Numbered from the stretch's first letter, positions 16,069 to 25,045 are shown. The stretch is DNA of 64,000 nucleotides from Streptomyces sp. SAI-135 (GCF_029893805.1 NZ_JARXYP010000002.1:6820001-6884000); one strand, 5' to 3'. Program-made: numbers and translations. Notes: generated by a model from the sequence alone, not told the origin.

Positions 16069-18114
16069 GTGTCCAAACTGACCGACGTGCCCAAACGGAT
16101 TCTGATCGGGCGCGCACTGCGCAGTGATCGGCTCGGGGAAACGCTCCTGCCGAAGCGCATCGCCCTTCCCGTGTTCGCCTCCGACCCGCTGTCCTCCGTG
16201 GCGTACGCGCCCGGCGAGGTGCTGCTGGTCCTGTCCATCGCGGGCGTGTCGGCGTACCACTTCAGCCCCTGGATCGCCGTCGCGGTCGTCGTTCTGATGT
16301 TCACGGTGGTCGCCTCCTACCGTCAGAACGTGCACGCCTACCCGAGCGGTGGCGGCGACTACGAGGTGGCCAACACCAACCTCGGCCCCAAGGCCGGGCT
16401 CACGGTCGCCAGCGCCCTGCTCGTCGACTACGTCCTCACGGTCGCCGTCTCCATCGCCTCCGGCATCGAGAACCTCGGCTCCGCGATCCCCTTCGTGGTC
16501 GAGCACAAGGTGTTCTGCGCGATCGCCGTGATCATCCTGCTGACGCTGATGAACCTGCGCGGGGTCAAGGAGTCCGGCTCGCTCTTCGCGATCCCGACCT
16601 ACGTCTTCGTCGCGGGCGTCTTCATCATGATCGCGTGGGGAGCGTTCCGCGGCCTGGTCCTCGATGACACCATGCGGGCGCCGACGGCGGACTACCACAT
16701 CAAGGCCGAACACCAGGGTCTGGCCGGTTTCGCACTGGTCTTCCTGCTGCTGCGCGCCTTCTCCTCCGGCTGTGCCGCGCTCACCGGTGTCGAGGCGATC
16801 TCCAACGGTGTGCCGGCCTTCCGCAAGCCCAAGTCGAAGAACGCGGCGACCACCCTCGCGGCGATGGGCCTGCTGGCCGTCACCATGTTCTGCGGGATCA
16901 TCGGCCTGGCCATGGCCACCAACGTGCGCATGGCCGAGAACCCGGCCGTCGACCTCATCCACAACGGTGTCGCCGTCGGTTCCGACTACGTCCAGAACCC
17001 GGTGATCTCCCAGGTCGCCGAGGCCGTCTTCGGCAAGGGCAGCTTCCTGTTCATCGTGCTGGCCGCGGCCACCGCGCTGGTGCTGTTCCTCGCCGCGAAC
17101 ACCGCCTACAACGGCTTCCCGCTGCTGGGCTCGATCCTCGCCCAGGACCGCTACCTCCCGCGTCAGCTGCACACCCGCGGCGACCGCCTCGCCTTCTCCA
17201 ACGGCATCGTGTTGCTGGCCGGTGCGGCCGGACTCCTGGTGTGGATCTACGGCGCCGACTCGACCCGGCTGATCCAGCTCTACATCGTCGGCGTGTTCGT
17301 GTCCTTCACGCTCAGCCAGACCGGCATGGTCCGGCACTGGAACCGCCACCTGGCGACCGAGAAGGACGCCGCGAAGCGCAGCCACATGATCCGCTCCCGC
17401 GCCATCAACGCCTTCGGCGCCTTCTTCACCGGGCTCGTCCTGGTGGTCGTCCTGGTCACCAAGTTCACCCACGGCGCCTGGGTCGCCCTGCTGGGCATGT
17501 GCATCTTCTACGCGACGATGACGGCGATCCGTAAGCACTACGACCGCGTCGCCGAGGAGCTCGCCGCGCCCGACGGCCCCAGCGACGACACCCTGCGGCC
17601 CTCCCGCGTCCACTCCGTGGTCCTGATCTCCAAGATCCACCGCCCGGCGCTGCGGGCGCTGGCGTACGCCAAGCTGATGCGCTCGGACTCGCTGGAGGCC
17701 CTGAGCGTCAACGTCGACCCGACGGAGACCAAGGCGCTGCGCGCGGAGTGGGAGCGGCGCGGGATCGACGTACCGCTGAAGGTGCTGGACTCGCCGTACC
17801 GCGAGATCACGCGGCCGATCATCGACTACGTCAAGGGGCTCCGCAAGGAGTCGCCGCGCGACGCGGTGTCCGTGATCATCCCCGAGTACGTGGTCGGCCA
17901 CTGGTACGAGCACCTGCTGCACAACCAGAGCGCGCTCCGGCTCAAGGGCCGGCTGCTGTTCACGCCCGGGGTCATGGTGACCTCGGTGCCCTATCAGCTC
18001 CAGTCCTCGGAGGCGGCGAAGCTGCGGGCCCGCAGGCGGCAGGAGTGGAACGCGCCGGGTTCGGTGCGGCGCGGTCCGGCCGAGCGGGCGAAGGAGCCCT
18101 CGGCGCCCAAGTAG
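16069..18114 (+). CDS. APC-family potassium importer, KimA-like, 681 aa
   Basis: GTG 16069 is the chosen start. The N-terminal part resembles B. subtilis KimA closely: RSDRLGETLLPKRIALPVFA leads into SDPLSSVAYAPGE, then SYRQNVHAYPSGGGDYEVAN and VDYVLTVAVSIASGIENL. KimA is a high-affinity proton-coupled K+ importer; its SD-x4-VAY segment carries K+-coordinating residues, kept here. About 12 membrane helices span residues 30-480, followed by a cytoplasmic domain (about 500-681) of alpha/beta type. A general amino-acid permease is the alternative. The neighbouring trkA and kdpDE genes support potassium. Confidence 0.8.
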   Translation: MSKLTDVPKRILIGRALRSDRLGETLLPKRIALPVFASDPLSSVAYAPGEVLLVLSIAGVSAYHFSPWIAVAVVVLMFTVVASYRQNVHAYPSGGGDYEVANTNLGPKAGLTVASALLVDYVLTVAVSIASGIENLGSAIPFVVEHKVFCAIAVIILLTLMNLRGVKESGSLFAIPTYVFVAGVFIMIAWGAFRGLVLDDTMRAPTADYHIKAEHQGLAGFALVFLLLRAFSSGCAALTGVEAISNGVPAFRKPKSKNAATTLAAMGLLAVTMFCGIIGLAMATNVRMAENPAVDLIHNGVAVGSDYVQNPVISQVAEAVFGKGSFLFIVLAAATALVLFLAANTAYNGFPLLGSILAQDRYLPRQLHTRGDRLAFSNGIVLLAGAAGLLVWIYGADSTRLIQLYIVGVFVSFTLSQTGMVRHWNRHLATEKDAAKRSHMIRSRAINAFGAFFTGLVLVVVLVTKFTHGAWVALLGMCIFYATMTAIRKHYDRVAEELAAPDGPSDDTLRPSRVHSVVLISKIHRPALRALAYAKLMRSDSLEALSVNVDPTETKALRAEWERRGIDVPLKVLDSPYREITRPIIDYVKGLRKESPRDAVSVIIPEYVVGHWYEHLLHNQSALRLKGRLLFTPGVMVTSVPYQLQSSEAAKLRARRRQEWNAPGSVRRGPAERAKEPSAPK

Positions 18115-18183
18115 ACTGGTGGGCTGTTGTCCCGGCGGGCCGTCTTCCCGCCCCTTCCCTTGACGTTGTGGAGTCACCCCGCC

Positions 18184-19512
18184 ATGCAGGCAGAACCGAA
18201 GAAATCGCTGGTGGGGCTGGAATTCGAGGTCGAGGTCGGCCCCGTCGCCCACGGCGGGCACTGCATCGCCCGCACGGACGACGGCCAGGTGCTGTTCGTC
18301 CGGCACACGCTGCCCGGTGAGCGGGTCGTGGCCCGGGTCACCGAGGGCGAGGAGGGGGCGCGTTTCCTGCGTGCCGATGCCGTGGAGATCCTGTCGGCCT
18401 CCAAGGACCGCATCGAGGCGCCTTGCCCCTACGCCGGTCCCGGCCGGTGCGGCGGCTGCGACTGGCAGCACGCGAAGCCCGGGGCCCAGCGGCGTCTCAA
18501 GGGCGAGGTGGTCGCCGAGCAGCTGAAGCGGCTCGCCGGTCTCACCCCGGAGGAGGCCGGCTGGGACGGCACCGTGATGCCGGCCGAGGGCGACAAGCTG
18601 CCGGCCGGCGAGGTGCCCGCCTGGCGCACCCGCGTGCAGTACGCGGTGGACGCCGACGGCAACGCCGGTCTGCGCCGCCACCGTTCGCACGAGGTCGAGC
18701 CGATCGAGCACTGCATGATCGCCGCGCCGGGCGTGAGCGAGCTGGGCATCGAGGAGCGCGACTGGTCCGGGATGGCGTCCGTGGAGGCGATCGCGGCGAC
18801 CGGCTCCCAGGACCGCATGGTCATCCTGGAGCCCCGCCCGGGCGCCCGCCTTCCCCTGGTGGAACTCGACAAGCCCGTCTCCGTGATGCGCGTGGAGGAG
18901 AAGGACGGCGGCGTCCACCGCGTCCACGGCCGGGCCTTCGTGCGCGAGCGCGCCGACGGCCGCACCCACCGGGTGGGCAGCGGCGGCTTCTGGCAGGTCC
19001 ACCCGCAGGCGGCCGACACCCTGGTGAAGGCGGTCATGCAGGGCCTGCTGCCGCGCAAGGGCGAGATGGCGCTCGACCTGTACTGCGGTGTCGGCCTGTT
19101 CGCGGGGGCGCTGGCCGACCGCCTCGGTGAGAAGGGCGCGGTCCTCGGCATCGAGTCCGGCAAGCGCGCGGTCGAGGACGCCCGCCACAACCTCGCCTCC
19201 TTCGACCGGGTCCGCATCGAACAGGGCAAGGTCGAGAGCGTCCTGCCGCGCACCGGCATCACCGAGGTCGACCTCATCGTCCTCGACCCGCCGCGCGCGG
19301 GCGCGGGCCGCAAGACCGTCGGGCACCTGTCGTCCCTGGGCGCGCGCCGCATCGCGTACGTCGCCTGCGACCCGGCGGCGCTGGCGCGGGACCTGGGGTA
19401 CTTCCGGGACGGGGGGTACCGGGTGCGGACGCTCCGTGTGTTCGACCTTTTCCCGATGACGCATCACATGGAGTGCGTCGCGATTCTGGAGCCCGCTGCA
19501 AAGGGGGTCTGA
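18184..19512 (+). CDS. TRAM-domain class I SAM-dependent RNA methyltransferase (RlmD/TrmA type), 442 aa
   Basis: The start is ATG 18184. An N-terminal TRAM domain (about 10-70, GLEFEVEVGPVAHGGHCIAR) precedes an iron-sulfur cysteine set CPYAGPGRCGGC (with Cys near 80-90) and a C-terminal Rossmann methyltransferase: SAM motif LDLYCGVGLFAG, VLDPPRAGAG, and catalytic Cys395 in YVACDPAAL, the residue that attacks uridine C6. This is the RumA/RlmD family making 5-methyluridine in rRNA or tRNA; which base is modified is not determinable. It lies 69 bases after the KimA-like gene. Confidence 0.88.
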   Translation: MQAEPKKSLVGLEFEVEVGPVAHGGHCIARTDDGQVLFVRHTLPGERVVARVTEGEEGARFLRADAVEILSASKDRIEAPCPYAGPGRCGGCDWQHAKPGAQRRLKGEVVAEQLKRLAGLTPEEAGWDGTVMPAEGDKLPAGEVPAWRTRVQYAVDADGNAGLRRHRSHEVEPIEHCMIAAPGVSELGIEERDWSGMASVEAIAATGSQDRMVILEPRPGARLPLVELDKPVSVMRVEEKDGGVHRVHGRAFVRERADGRTHRVGSGGFWQVHPQAADTLVKAVMQGLLPRKGEMALDLYCGVGLFAGALADRLGEKGAVLGIESGKRAVEDARHNLASFDRVRIEQGKVESVLPRTGITEVDLIVLDPPRAGAGRKTVGHLSSLGARRIAYVACDPAALARDLGYFRDGGYRVRTLRVFDLFPMTHHMECVAILEPAAKGV

Positions 19513-19582
19513 CCTGCGGGGGCTCCGGTGCGGACGGGTTCCGCGGACTTCCGCTGTGCGAAGCCGTCGTCGGCGGCTCGGC

Positions 19583-22417
19583 TCAGTCGGCGGCGAGCAG
19601 ATGGGCGGGGGCGATCCGGGAGAGCCCCCGGATCGGCACCGTCAGAGCCACCACCACCAGGGCGGTCGCCGCGAGCGTGGCCAGCAGCGCGGCGCCGGCG
19701 ACCGGGAACAGGTGACCTTGCAGCACGCCCCGGCCGAGGGTCAGCACCCCGGCCAGACCGATCACGGCACCGGACAGGCCGCCCAGCAGAGCCAGTCCGA
19801 TTCCCTCGTAGAGGGTCAGCTTCGCGAGCTCGCGGTTGGTCCAGCCGGTCGCCCGCAGCACCGCGAGATCGGCGGCACGTTCGCGCTGCGAGATGACCAG
19901 GACGTCGATGGCGCCGGCGGCGCCCAACAGTAGGGAGAGGGCGACGCTGAGGTAGTCGGCCTCGCGCGCCTGCGCCACCACGGCACTGCCGAGCAGCGAC
20001 CCGGCCACCTCGCCCCGGAAGGCCAGCGTCAGGGCGAGCAGCACGGTGAAGGCGGCCACTCCCAGCGCCAGCCCTGCCGCACCCAGCAGCGTGCGGCCCC
20101 GCACCCGCAGCAGGTTGAGCATGGCCAGTCCGGCCACCGAACGCACCGGGTGCGGGCGGCGGGCCGCCGTCACCGGGGGCCGGACGGCTTCCATCGGTCC
20201 CAGCCGGGTGGCGAGCCAGGCGGGGATCAGGCCCGCCGCCGTGGCCAGGAGGAGTGCCACCGGGAGCACGAGGAGTGACTTGGCGCCGGCTTCCGGCTGG
20301 CCCAGCACCCGGCCCAGCACGTACGCGAGCACCGTGCCCACGGCTCCGGCGGCGAGGCCGATCAGCGCCAGTTCGGCGAGGACCAGGCGGAGCACTTCGC
20401 CGCCGCTCCAGCCGAGGCAGCGCAGCGTGCCGATCTCGGTGCGACGTGAGCGCACCGAGGCCAGCGCGGCCTGGCCGAGGAAGAGTGCGCACACGACGAG
20501 GACCAGCAGGAAGAGCACCGCGCTCTTGGTGTCCACCGCCCGGAGAATGCGCAGCGCCACGCCCTTGGCGACCCAACGCTCCGTCACCTGTGCCGAGTCG
20601 GCCAGTGCCACCGTCTGCGGTGCGGGCGAGCTGCCGACGGTGACGTCGACCTGGAGCCGGGGGTAGGTGGCCCGGATCTTCCCGGCCACCGCGTTCACCC
20701 GCGCCCGGGAGGCGGTGTCGACGCCGGTCACTCCGGCGACCCGGATCCTGATCGCGCTGACCGGCGCCTTGTCCTGGAGGCTCGGGACCCGACGGCTCTT
20801 GGTGAGCGCGGTGATGGAGTCCATCGTCGTCAGCATGGTGGGCGGCGGGCTGACGTAGCCGCCCAGGTTGCGGTCGGGCTGCAACGGCTTGCCGTGCAGC
20901 TTCGCCCGGGTCGCGCTGTCCGCACCGGTGACCTGCGGTGTCTGGTAGGTCTCCAGCGGGGTGTCGGACAGGGGCGAGAAGCCGGGCAGTCTGCCGGTGT
21001 CATAGCGGCCGACCAGGCGGACGAAGGGATTGGGCAGGCGTCCGGAGTCCACGCCGTCGCACCTGCCCAGGCCGATGCAGTCCGTGGCGGCGTGGCTGGT
21101 CACCTTCCGGTACTGGGTGCCCTGGTGGTTCTCCTCGGGGACGTTGGGGAACGGCTGCCGGTTCGAGTTGGTGATCCACAGGCTGGGCTTCTGCGGGGGC
21201 TGCGGCTGCGCGGCGAGGTCGCCGTCGGAGGTCCGGCGATAGGTGACCGGGCCGACCGTCCAGTAGCTGCCGGTGTCGAACGAGTCCTCGGTCAGTGCCT
21301 TCCGGTAGCCCTTGCTCAGGTCGACGCGGGTCGTGCCCACCGGGGTGCCGTGCAGGTCACGGACGAAGCTTGCGGCTGACGGGTTGCCCAGTTTCGAGGG
21401 CAGCTCGGCCGGGTCGCCGACGTCGAGCCGCTCGACCGTGGCGTCGAGCGTGCCGGTGGTCAGCGGGGCGTCGCTGAGCAGCGCGGGGATGTAGGAGTCG
21501 TGCTGTCCGTGGACGCTCTTGGCGCCCGACACCCGCCACGGCTTGTCCTGCTCGGTGAGCATCCGGCCCGAGGCGATGGTGTCGCCCAGGCCCACCAGCC
21601 GGTCCTCGGCCACCGGGTCGATGGCGGCCAGCAGCACGGGGTAACTGACCGGAACGTCGATCGTGGCCTTGTCCTGGCCGGACTGGCAGTTCATCCGCGA
21701 ACTCAGGTCCGGGTCGAACGGCGACCTGTCCCTGAGGTCCTCGGCGATGATGTTCGGCTTCAACGGCAGATCCAGGTTGAACTCGGTCTGCTCGGTCTTG
21801 TCCCAGTTGAAGTAGTAGCAGACGTCGTACTTCCCCTTGATCCGGTACCGCTGGGTGCTCTTGTCGGCCGCACCCGTCTCCAGGGTGTCGGACTCGAAGA
21901 GGCCGTCCGACTCCGACGCCGACGTCAGGGGGGAGCGCGTGAGGTAGACGTACTCGTCCGAGGTGCGATAGCTGCCCAGTCCGGAGGTGAGCGTGGGGCG
22001 GAGGCGCAGGATCTGCCGGGACGCCGACCCGTCCAGGAAGCGGGACACGTCCACCGTGACGGTGCTCGCGACCATGAGGTAGCCGATGTTGGCGACCGGT
22101 GCGGCCACGTCGATCCCGGCCATGTCGCGGATGCGCCGGTACTGGTCGACGGTGATGCCGCCGAACGTGCCGGACAGGAAGTTCGGCGTGACCAGACCGC
22201 TCCGCCGTTCCACGTCCGTCTGGGAGTCGGGCGGGCGTACCAGGACGTCGTACGCGGAGCGTGAGTTCTTCCGTACCGTGCCCACGGTGGTCGCCTGGCT
22301 CGTGCTCACCGTCGCGGTCAGCAGGGTGAAACTGGTCGCCGCCACCAGGATTCCGGCGGCCAGGGCCAGCGCGCGCCCGCGCCGCCGTCGCAGCTGGTCG
22401 AGGATCATCGTCATCAC
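19583..22417 (-). CDS. ABC transporter permease, FtsX/MacB type, 944 aa
   Basis: The ATG at 22417 overlaps the ATPase stop (ATGA). A first membrane helix (about 14-34) is followed by a large extracytoplasmic domain up to about residue 620, then a first FtsX domain with three helices (about 630-745), a connecting helix near 780, and a second FtsX domain (about 830-940). Together with the upstream ATPase it should form an exporter or mechanotransmission complex. Large periplasmic domains of this kind occur in antibiotic or lipid export systems; substrate unknown. PadR divergently encoded suggests induced expression. Confidence 0.87.
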   Translation of the reverse strand: MMTMILDQLRRRRGRALALAAGILVAATSFTLLTATVSTSQATTVGTVRKNSRSAYDVLVRPPDSQTDVERRSGLVTPNFLSGTFGGITVDQYRRIRDMAGIDVAAPVANIGYLMVASTVTVDVSRFLDGSASRQILRLRPTLTSGLGSYRTSDEYVYLTRSPLTSASESDGLFESDTLETGAADKSTQRYRIKGKYDVCYYFNWDKTEQTEFNLDLPLKPNIIAEDLRDRSPFDPDLSSRMNCQSGQDKATIDVPVSYPVLLAAIDPVAEDRLVGLGDTIASGRMLTEQDKPWRVSGAKSVHGQHDSYIPALLSDAPLTTGTLDATVERLDVGDPAELPSKLGNPSAASFVRDLHGTPVGTTRVDLSKGYRKALTEDSFDTGSYWTVGPVTYRRTSDGDLAAQPQPPQKPSLWITNSNRQPFPNVPEENHQGTQYRKVTSHAATDCIGLGRCDGVDSGRLPNPFVRLVGRYDTGRLPGFSPLSDTPLETYQTPQVTGADSATRAKLHGKPLQPDRNLGGYVSPPPTMLTTMDSITALTKSRRVPSLQDKAPVSAIRIRVAGVTGVDTASRARVNAVAGKIRATYPRLQVDVTVGSSPAPQTVALADSAQVTERWVAKGVALRILRAVDTKSAVLFLLVLVVCALFLGQAALASVRSRRTEIGTLRCLGWSGGEVLRLVLAELALIGLAAGAVGTVLAYVLGRVLGQPEAGAKSLLVLPVALLLATAAGLIPAWLATRLGPMEAVRPPVTAARRPHPVRSVAGLAMLNLLRVRGRTLLGAAGLALGVAAFTVLLALTLAFRGEVAGSLLGSAVVAQAREADYLSVALSLLLGAAGAIDVLVISQRERAADLAVLRATGWTNRELAKLTLYEGIGLALLGGLSGAVIGLAGVLTLGRGVLQGHLFPVAGAALLATLAATALVVVALTVPIRGLSRIAPAHLLAAD

Positions 22418-23118
22418 GGGCGCAGGCCCCCCAGCCGGTGCAGCACGTCGCCGGACGGCGTGATCCGCTGGTCCGATGTGATCCTGCCGTCCTGAAGCCG
22501 CACCACCCGGTCACCGCCCGCGGCGACCTCGGGGTCGTGCGTGGCGATCAGCATCGTCATCCCGTAGCGCTCGCGCAGCGACATCAGCAGGTCGATGATC
22601 TCCCGCCCGATGACGCTGTCCAGGTTGCCCGTGGGCTCGTCGGCCAGTAACAGTCCCGGCCGGTTGATCAACGCCCGTGCGACGGCGACGCGTTGCTGCT
22701 GGCCGCCCGACAACTGCGAGGGCAGGGCGTCGGCCCGCTGGTCCAGGCCCACGGCTTCGAGCAGCTCCATGCCGCGCGCACGCCGGTCGAAGTCCACTCT
22801 GCGCGGCAGGACGGGGGCGAGCACATTGTCCAGCGCGGTCAGCGCGGGCAGCAGGTGGAAGCGCTGGAAGACGAAGCCGACACGCCGCCGGTGACGGTCC
22901 AGGTCCCGGGGTGTCAGTCGGGTGCCGTCGATCTCGACGTGCCCCTCGTCGGGCTGGTCCATGCCGCCCGTCACATGCAGGACGGTGGACTTGCCGGCGC
23001 CGGACGGCCCGGTCAGCATCACCACCTCGCCGGCCGCGACCTCCAGGTCGATCCCGTCCAGAGCGGTCAGCCCGGGATACCGGCGGCTCACCCCGCGCAA
23101 CGTCACGCTCACAGCCAT
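22414..23118 (-). CDS. ABC transporter ATP-binding protein with a TTA codon, 234 aa
   Basis: The start MAVSVTLRG at ATG 23118 is preferred; GTG 23145 would add nine residues. Walker A is GPSGAGKST, Q-loop FQRFHLLP, signature LSGGQQQR, Walker B LLLADEP, H-loop ATHD. It is the MacB/LolD type and is translationally coupled to the FtsX permease. Codon 157, the middle Leu of GLLLADEP, is TTA (bases 22650-22648), which in Streptomyces needs the bldA tRNA, so expression of this exporter may be developmentally delayed. The divergent PadR gene is the likely regulator. Confidence 0.9.
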   Translation of the reverse strand: MAVSVTLRGVSRRYPGLTALDGIDLEVAAGEVVMLTGPSGAGKSTVLHVTGGMDQPDEGHVEIDGTRLTPRDLDRHRRRVGFVFQRFHLLPALTALDNVLAPVLPRRVDFDRRARGMELLEAVGLDQRADALPSQLSGGQQQRVAVARALINRPGLLLADEPTGNLDSVIGREIIDLLMSLRERYGMTMLIATHDPEVAAGGDRVVRLQDGRITSDQRITPSGDVLHRLGGLRP

Positions 23119-23160
23119 GTATGCAGCCTCGCCCTCATCGCGCACGTGGATCGCCGCCCC

Positions 23161-23198
23161 TGCATTGCGACAATGCAGGGGTATGTTGTCACAATGTA
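23161..23198. promoter_or_regulatory. Tandem palindromic PadR operator
   Basis: Two similar 17-mers occur: TGCATTGCGACAATGCA (23161-23177, perfect 7-bp arms) and TATGTTGTCACAATGTA (23182-23198, imperfect). Their centres are 21 bp apart, that is two helical turns. They sit between the divergent ABC operon and the padR gene, 13 bases before the padR start. Confidence 0.7.
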
Positions 23199-23210
23199 GA
23201 AGGGACGTGT

Positions 23211-23816
23211 ATGCCGCTCCATCACGCCGTGCTCGCGCTGCTGACCCGGCGACCGAATCACGGATACGAACTCAAGGCCCGGTTCGAGGAGGCCGTCGGC
23301 CCGCAGTGGGGCGGCCTGAACATCGGGCACCTCTACCAGATCCTCGAACGGCTGGTCCGTGACGGCTATGTCTCGCGCTCGCAGGTCACGCAGACCGACC
23401 GGCCCGACAAGAACCTCTACACGCTCACCGAAGCGGGCGACGCCGAGCTGCGCTCGTGGGCGACCACCCCCTGGGTGCGCGTCGGCGGCTTCCGCGACGA
23501 GCTGTTTCTGAAGCTCCTCGGCGCTGTCGCGCTGGGCCCACAGGCCCTGGCCACATTGATCGAGTCGCAGCGGCAGACGTACCTGTCGGAGCTTGCGGGC
23601 CTGGCGCAGCAGCGCCGCGCCCACTCCCACGAGCCGCTGGTCGCCGTCCTGATCGACGCCGCCATCGCGCACACCAAGGCCGACCTCGGACTGCTGGACA
23701 GCGCCGCGCAGCATCTGGGTCCGCTCGCCACGGCACAGGGCGCGCAGGCGGCGGATGGCTCACCCCTGCGAGAGCGGGGTGACGCCGACGAGGCTCCGAG
23801 GGGCAGGGCGGGATGA
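23211..23816 (+). CDS. PadR-family transcriptional regulator, 201 aa
   Basis: The start is ATG 23211 behind AGAAGGGACG. The N-terminal winged helix (about 1-80) shows the family pattern: HAVLALLTRRPNHGYELKARFE, LNIGHLYQILERLVRDGYVS and NLYTLTEAGDAEL. A helical C-terminal dimerisation domain (PadR_C, Vir_act_alpha_C type) spans about 95-175. The last 25 residues are polar. It probably represses the divergent ABC exporter and itself through the tandem palindrome directly upstream, and would be released by a ligand exported by that pump. Confidence 0.9.
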   Translation: MPLHHAVLALLTRRPNHGYELKARFEEAVGPQWGGLNIGHLYQILERLVRDGYVSRSQVTQTDRPDKNLYTLTEAGDAELRSWATTPWVRVGGFRDELFLKLLGAVALGPQALATLIESQRQTYLSELAGLAQQRRAHSHEPLVAVLIDAAIAHTKADLGLLDSAAQHLGPLATAQGAQAADGSPLRERGDADEAPRGRAG

Positions 23817-23860
23817 GACGAGGAAGTCGGGCGGGCACCGGGATGTTTTCCGCATCCGTG

Positions 23861-23885
23861 GTGTGCGCTCCGCAAGAGGGGGTAA
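23861..23885 (+). promoter_or_regulatory. Candidate SigB-type promoter upstream of the sigma-factor gene
   Basis: GTGT (23861-23864), a 15-base spacer and GGGTAA (23880-23885) match the GNNT-N(14-16)-GGGTAY pattern except for the last base. It lies about 60 bases before the sigma gene start and would imply autoregulation. Confidence 0.4.
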
Positions 23886-23946
23886 ACGCGTGCTTGCCAG
23901 GTCAATGACCTGCGAGGACGAGACCGATCGCCGGGAGGGGCGCACC

Positions 23947-24789
23947 ATGAGGGCAACCACCGTGCACAGCGCTGAGCAGACTGTGAACGTTCCGGAGATA
24001 GCGGACCCGTCCCAGGTGGCGCCCAAGGACGCACGGCAGTTGTCCAAGCTGTTCTTCGACCAGCTCTCGGTGGTGGAGGAGGGCACGCCCGAGTACCAGT
24101 ACGCGCGCAACACGCTGATCGAGATGAACATGTCCCTGGTCCGCTACGCGGCCGGCCGGTTCCGCAGCCGCGGTCCGGAGGAGATGGAGGACATCGTCCA
24201 GGTCGGCATGATCGGGCTGATCAAGGCGATCGACCGGTTCGAACTGACCCGCGAGGTCGAGTTCACCTCCTTCGCCATCCCGTACATCGTCGGGGAGATC
24301 AAGCGCTTCTTCCGCGACACCTCCTGGGCCGTGCACGTGCCCCGGCGTCTGCAGGAAGCCCGTGTCCAACTGGCGCGTGCCAACGAGGAACTGCACAGCC
24401 GGCTGGGCCGCACACCCACGACCGCGGAACTGTCCGAGCTGATGAGCCTTCCGGAGGATGAGGTCGTCGAGGCCCAACTGGCCTCCAACGGCTACACGTC
24501 GGCCTCCCTGGACGCGGCGATCAACGGCAGCGAGGACGGCGAGGCCGCGCTGGCTAACTTCATCGGCGACGAGGACGCCGCCCTCGCACTGGTCGAGGAC
24601 TTCCACACGCTGGCGCCGATGATCGCCGAACTGGACGAACGGGACCGGCAGATCATCCACTGGCGGTTCGTCGACGAACTCACCCAGGCGCAGATCGGCG
24701 AGCGGCTCGGCGTCTCCCAGATGCACGTCTCGCGTCTGATCAGCCGCCTTCTGGCCCGTCTGCGCGAAGGCATGCTGAGCACCGACTGA
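23947..24789 (+). CDS. SigB/SigF-family RNA polymerase sigma factor, 280 aa
   Basis: The start ATG 23947 follows GGGAGGGG; an ATG at 23905 in frame is the alternative. Region 2 is well conserved (NTLIEMNMSLVRYAAGRFRS, GMIGLIKAIDRFELTREVEF, FRDTSWAVHVPRRLQE), region 3 contains LGRTPTTAELSELMSLPEDE, and region 4 ends with the helix-turn-helix TQAQIGERLGVSQMHVSRL. It resembles the Streptomyces SigB paralogues, which control osmotic and oxidative stress responses and development. No anti-sigma or anti-anti-sigma gene lies beside it. An unusual neighbour is the phospholipase-D gene downstream on the other strand. Confidence 0.9.
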   Translation: MRATTVHSAEQTVNVPEIADPSQVAPKDARQLSKLFFDQLSVVEEGTPEYQYARNTLIEMNMSLVRYAAGRFRSRGPEEMEDIVQVGMIGLIKAIDRFELTREVEFTSFAIPYIVGEIKRFFRDTSWAVHVPRRLQEARVQLARANEELHSRLGRTPTTAELSELMSLPEDEVVEAQLASNGYTSASLDAAINGSEDGEAALANFIGDEDAALALVEDFHTLAPMIAELDERDRQIIHWRFVDELTQAQIGERLGVSQMHVSRLISRLLARLREGMLSTD

Positions 24790-25045
24790 CGCGCGCCCGC
24801 GCGAGCACGCCGGGCCCGAACGGTGCAGAACGGGTACCAGGGCCACGGCGACCGGGGCGATGTCCGGCCACCGCAGTGTGTCCCGGCCGGCCTGGAGACC
24901 GGTGCCCGGATGCGGCGCACCGCCCGGACGCCGGACGAGGCTGCCCCTGATCAGCGGCGCGAGCAGCACCGGGGCGGTGCCGGCAGTGAGGGGTCCGCGT
25001 CATCCATGGCGGGACCCCCTTGTGGTTCCGGGGCGACCTGTCGTC
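24790..25045. other. Convergent gap with terminator-like hairpin
   Basis: About 256 bp between the sigma gene and the phospholipase-D gene. At 24990-25019 GGGGTCC and GGACCCC(C) form an inverted repeat with a 15-base loop, a likely terminator of the minus-strand gene. No gene was recognised in the rest. Confidence 0.5.

Noticed and set aside
16054..19467. Minus-strand open frame of more than 1100 codons opposite the KimA-like and methyltransferase genes.
   Set aside because: Low-complexity composition rich in Asp, Gly, His and Val; it spans two real genes on the other strand.
24895..24912. 18-base identical stretch (GAGACCGGTGCCCGGATG) also at 34953-34970.
   Set aside because: A single 18-mer match is not far from what chance gives in 64 kb of GC-rich DNA, and it has no flanking similarity.
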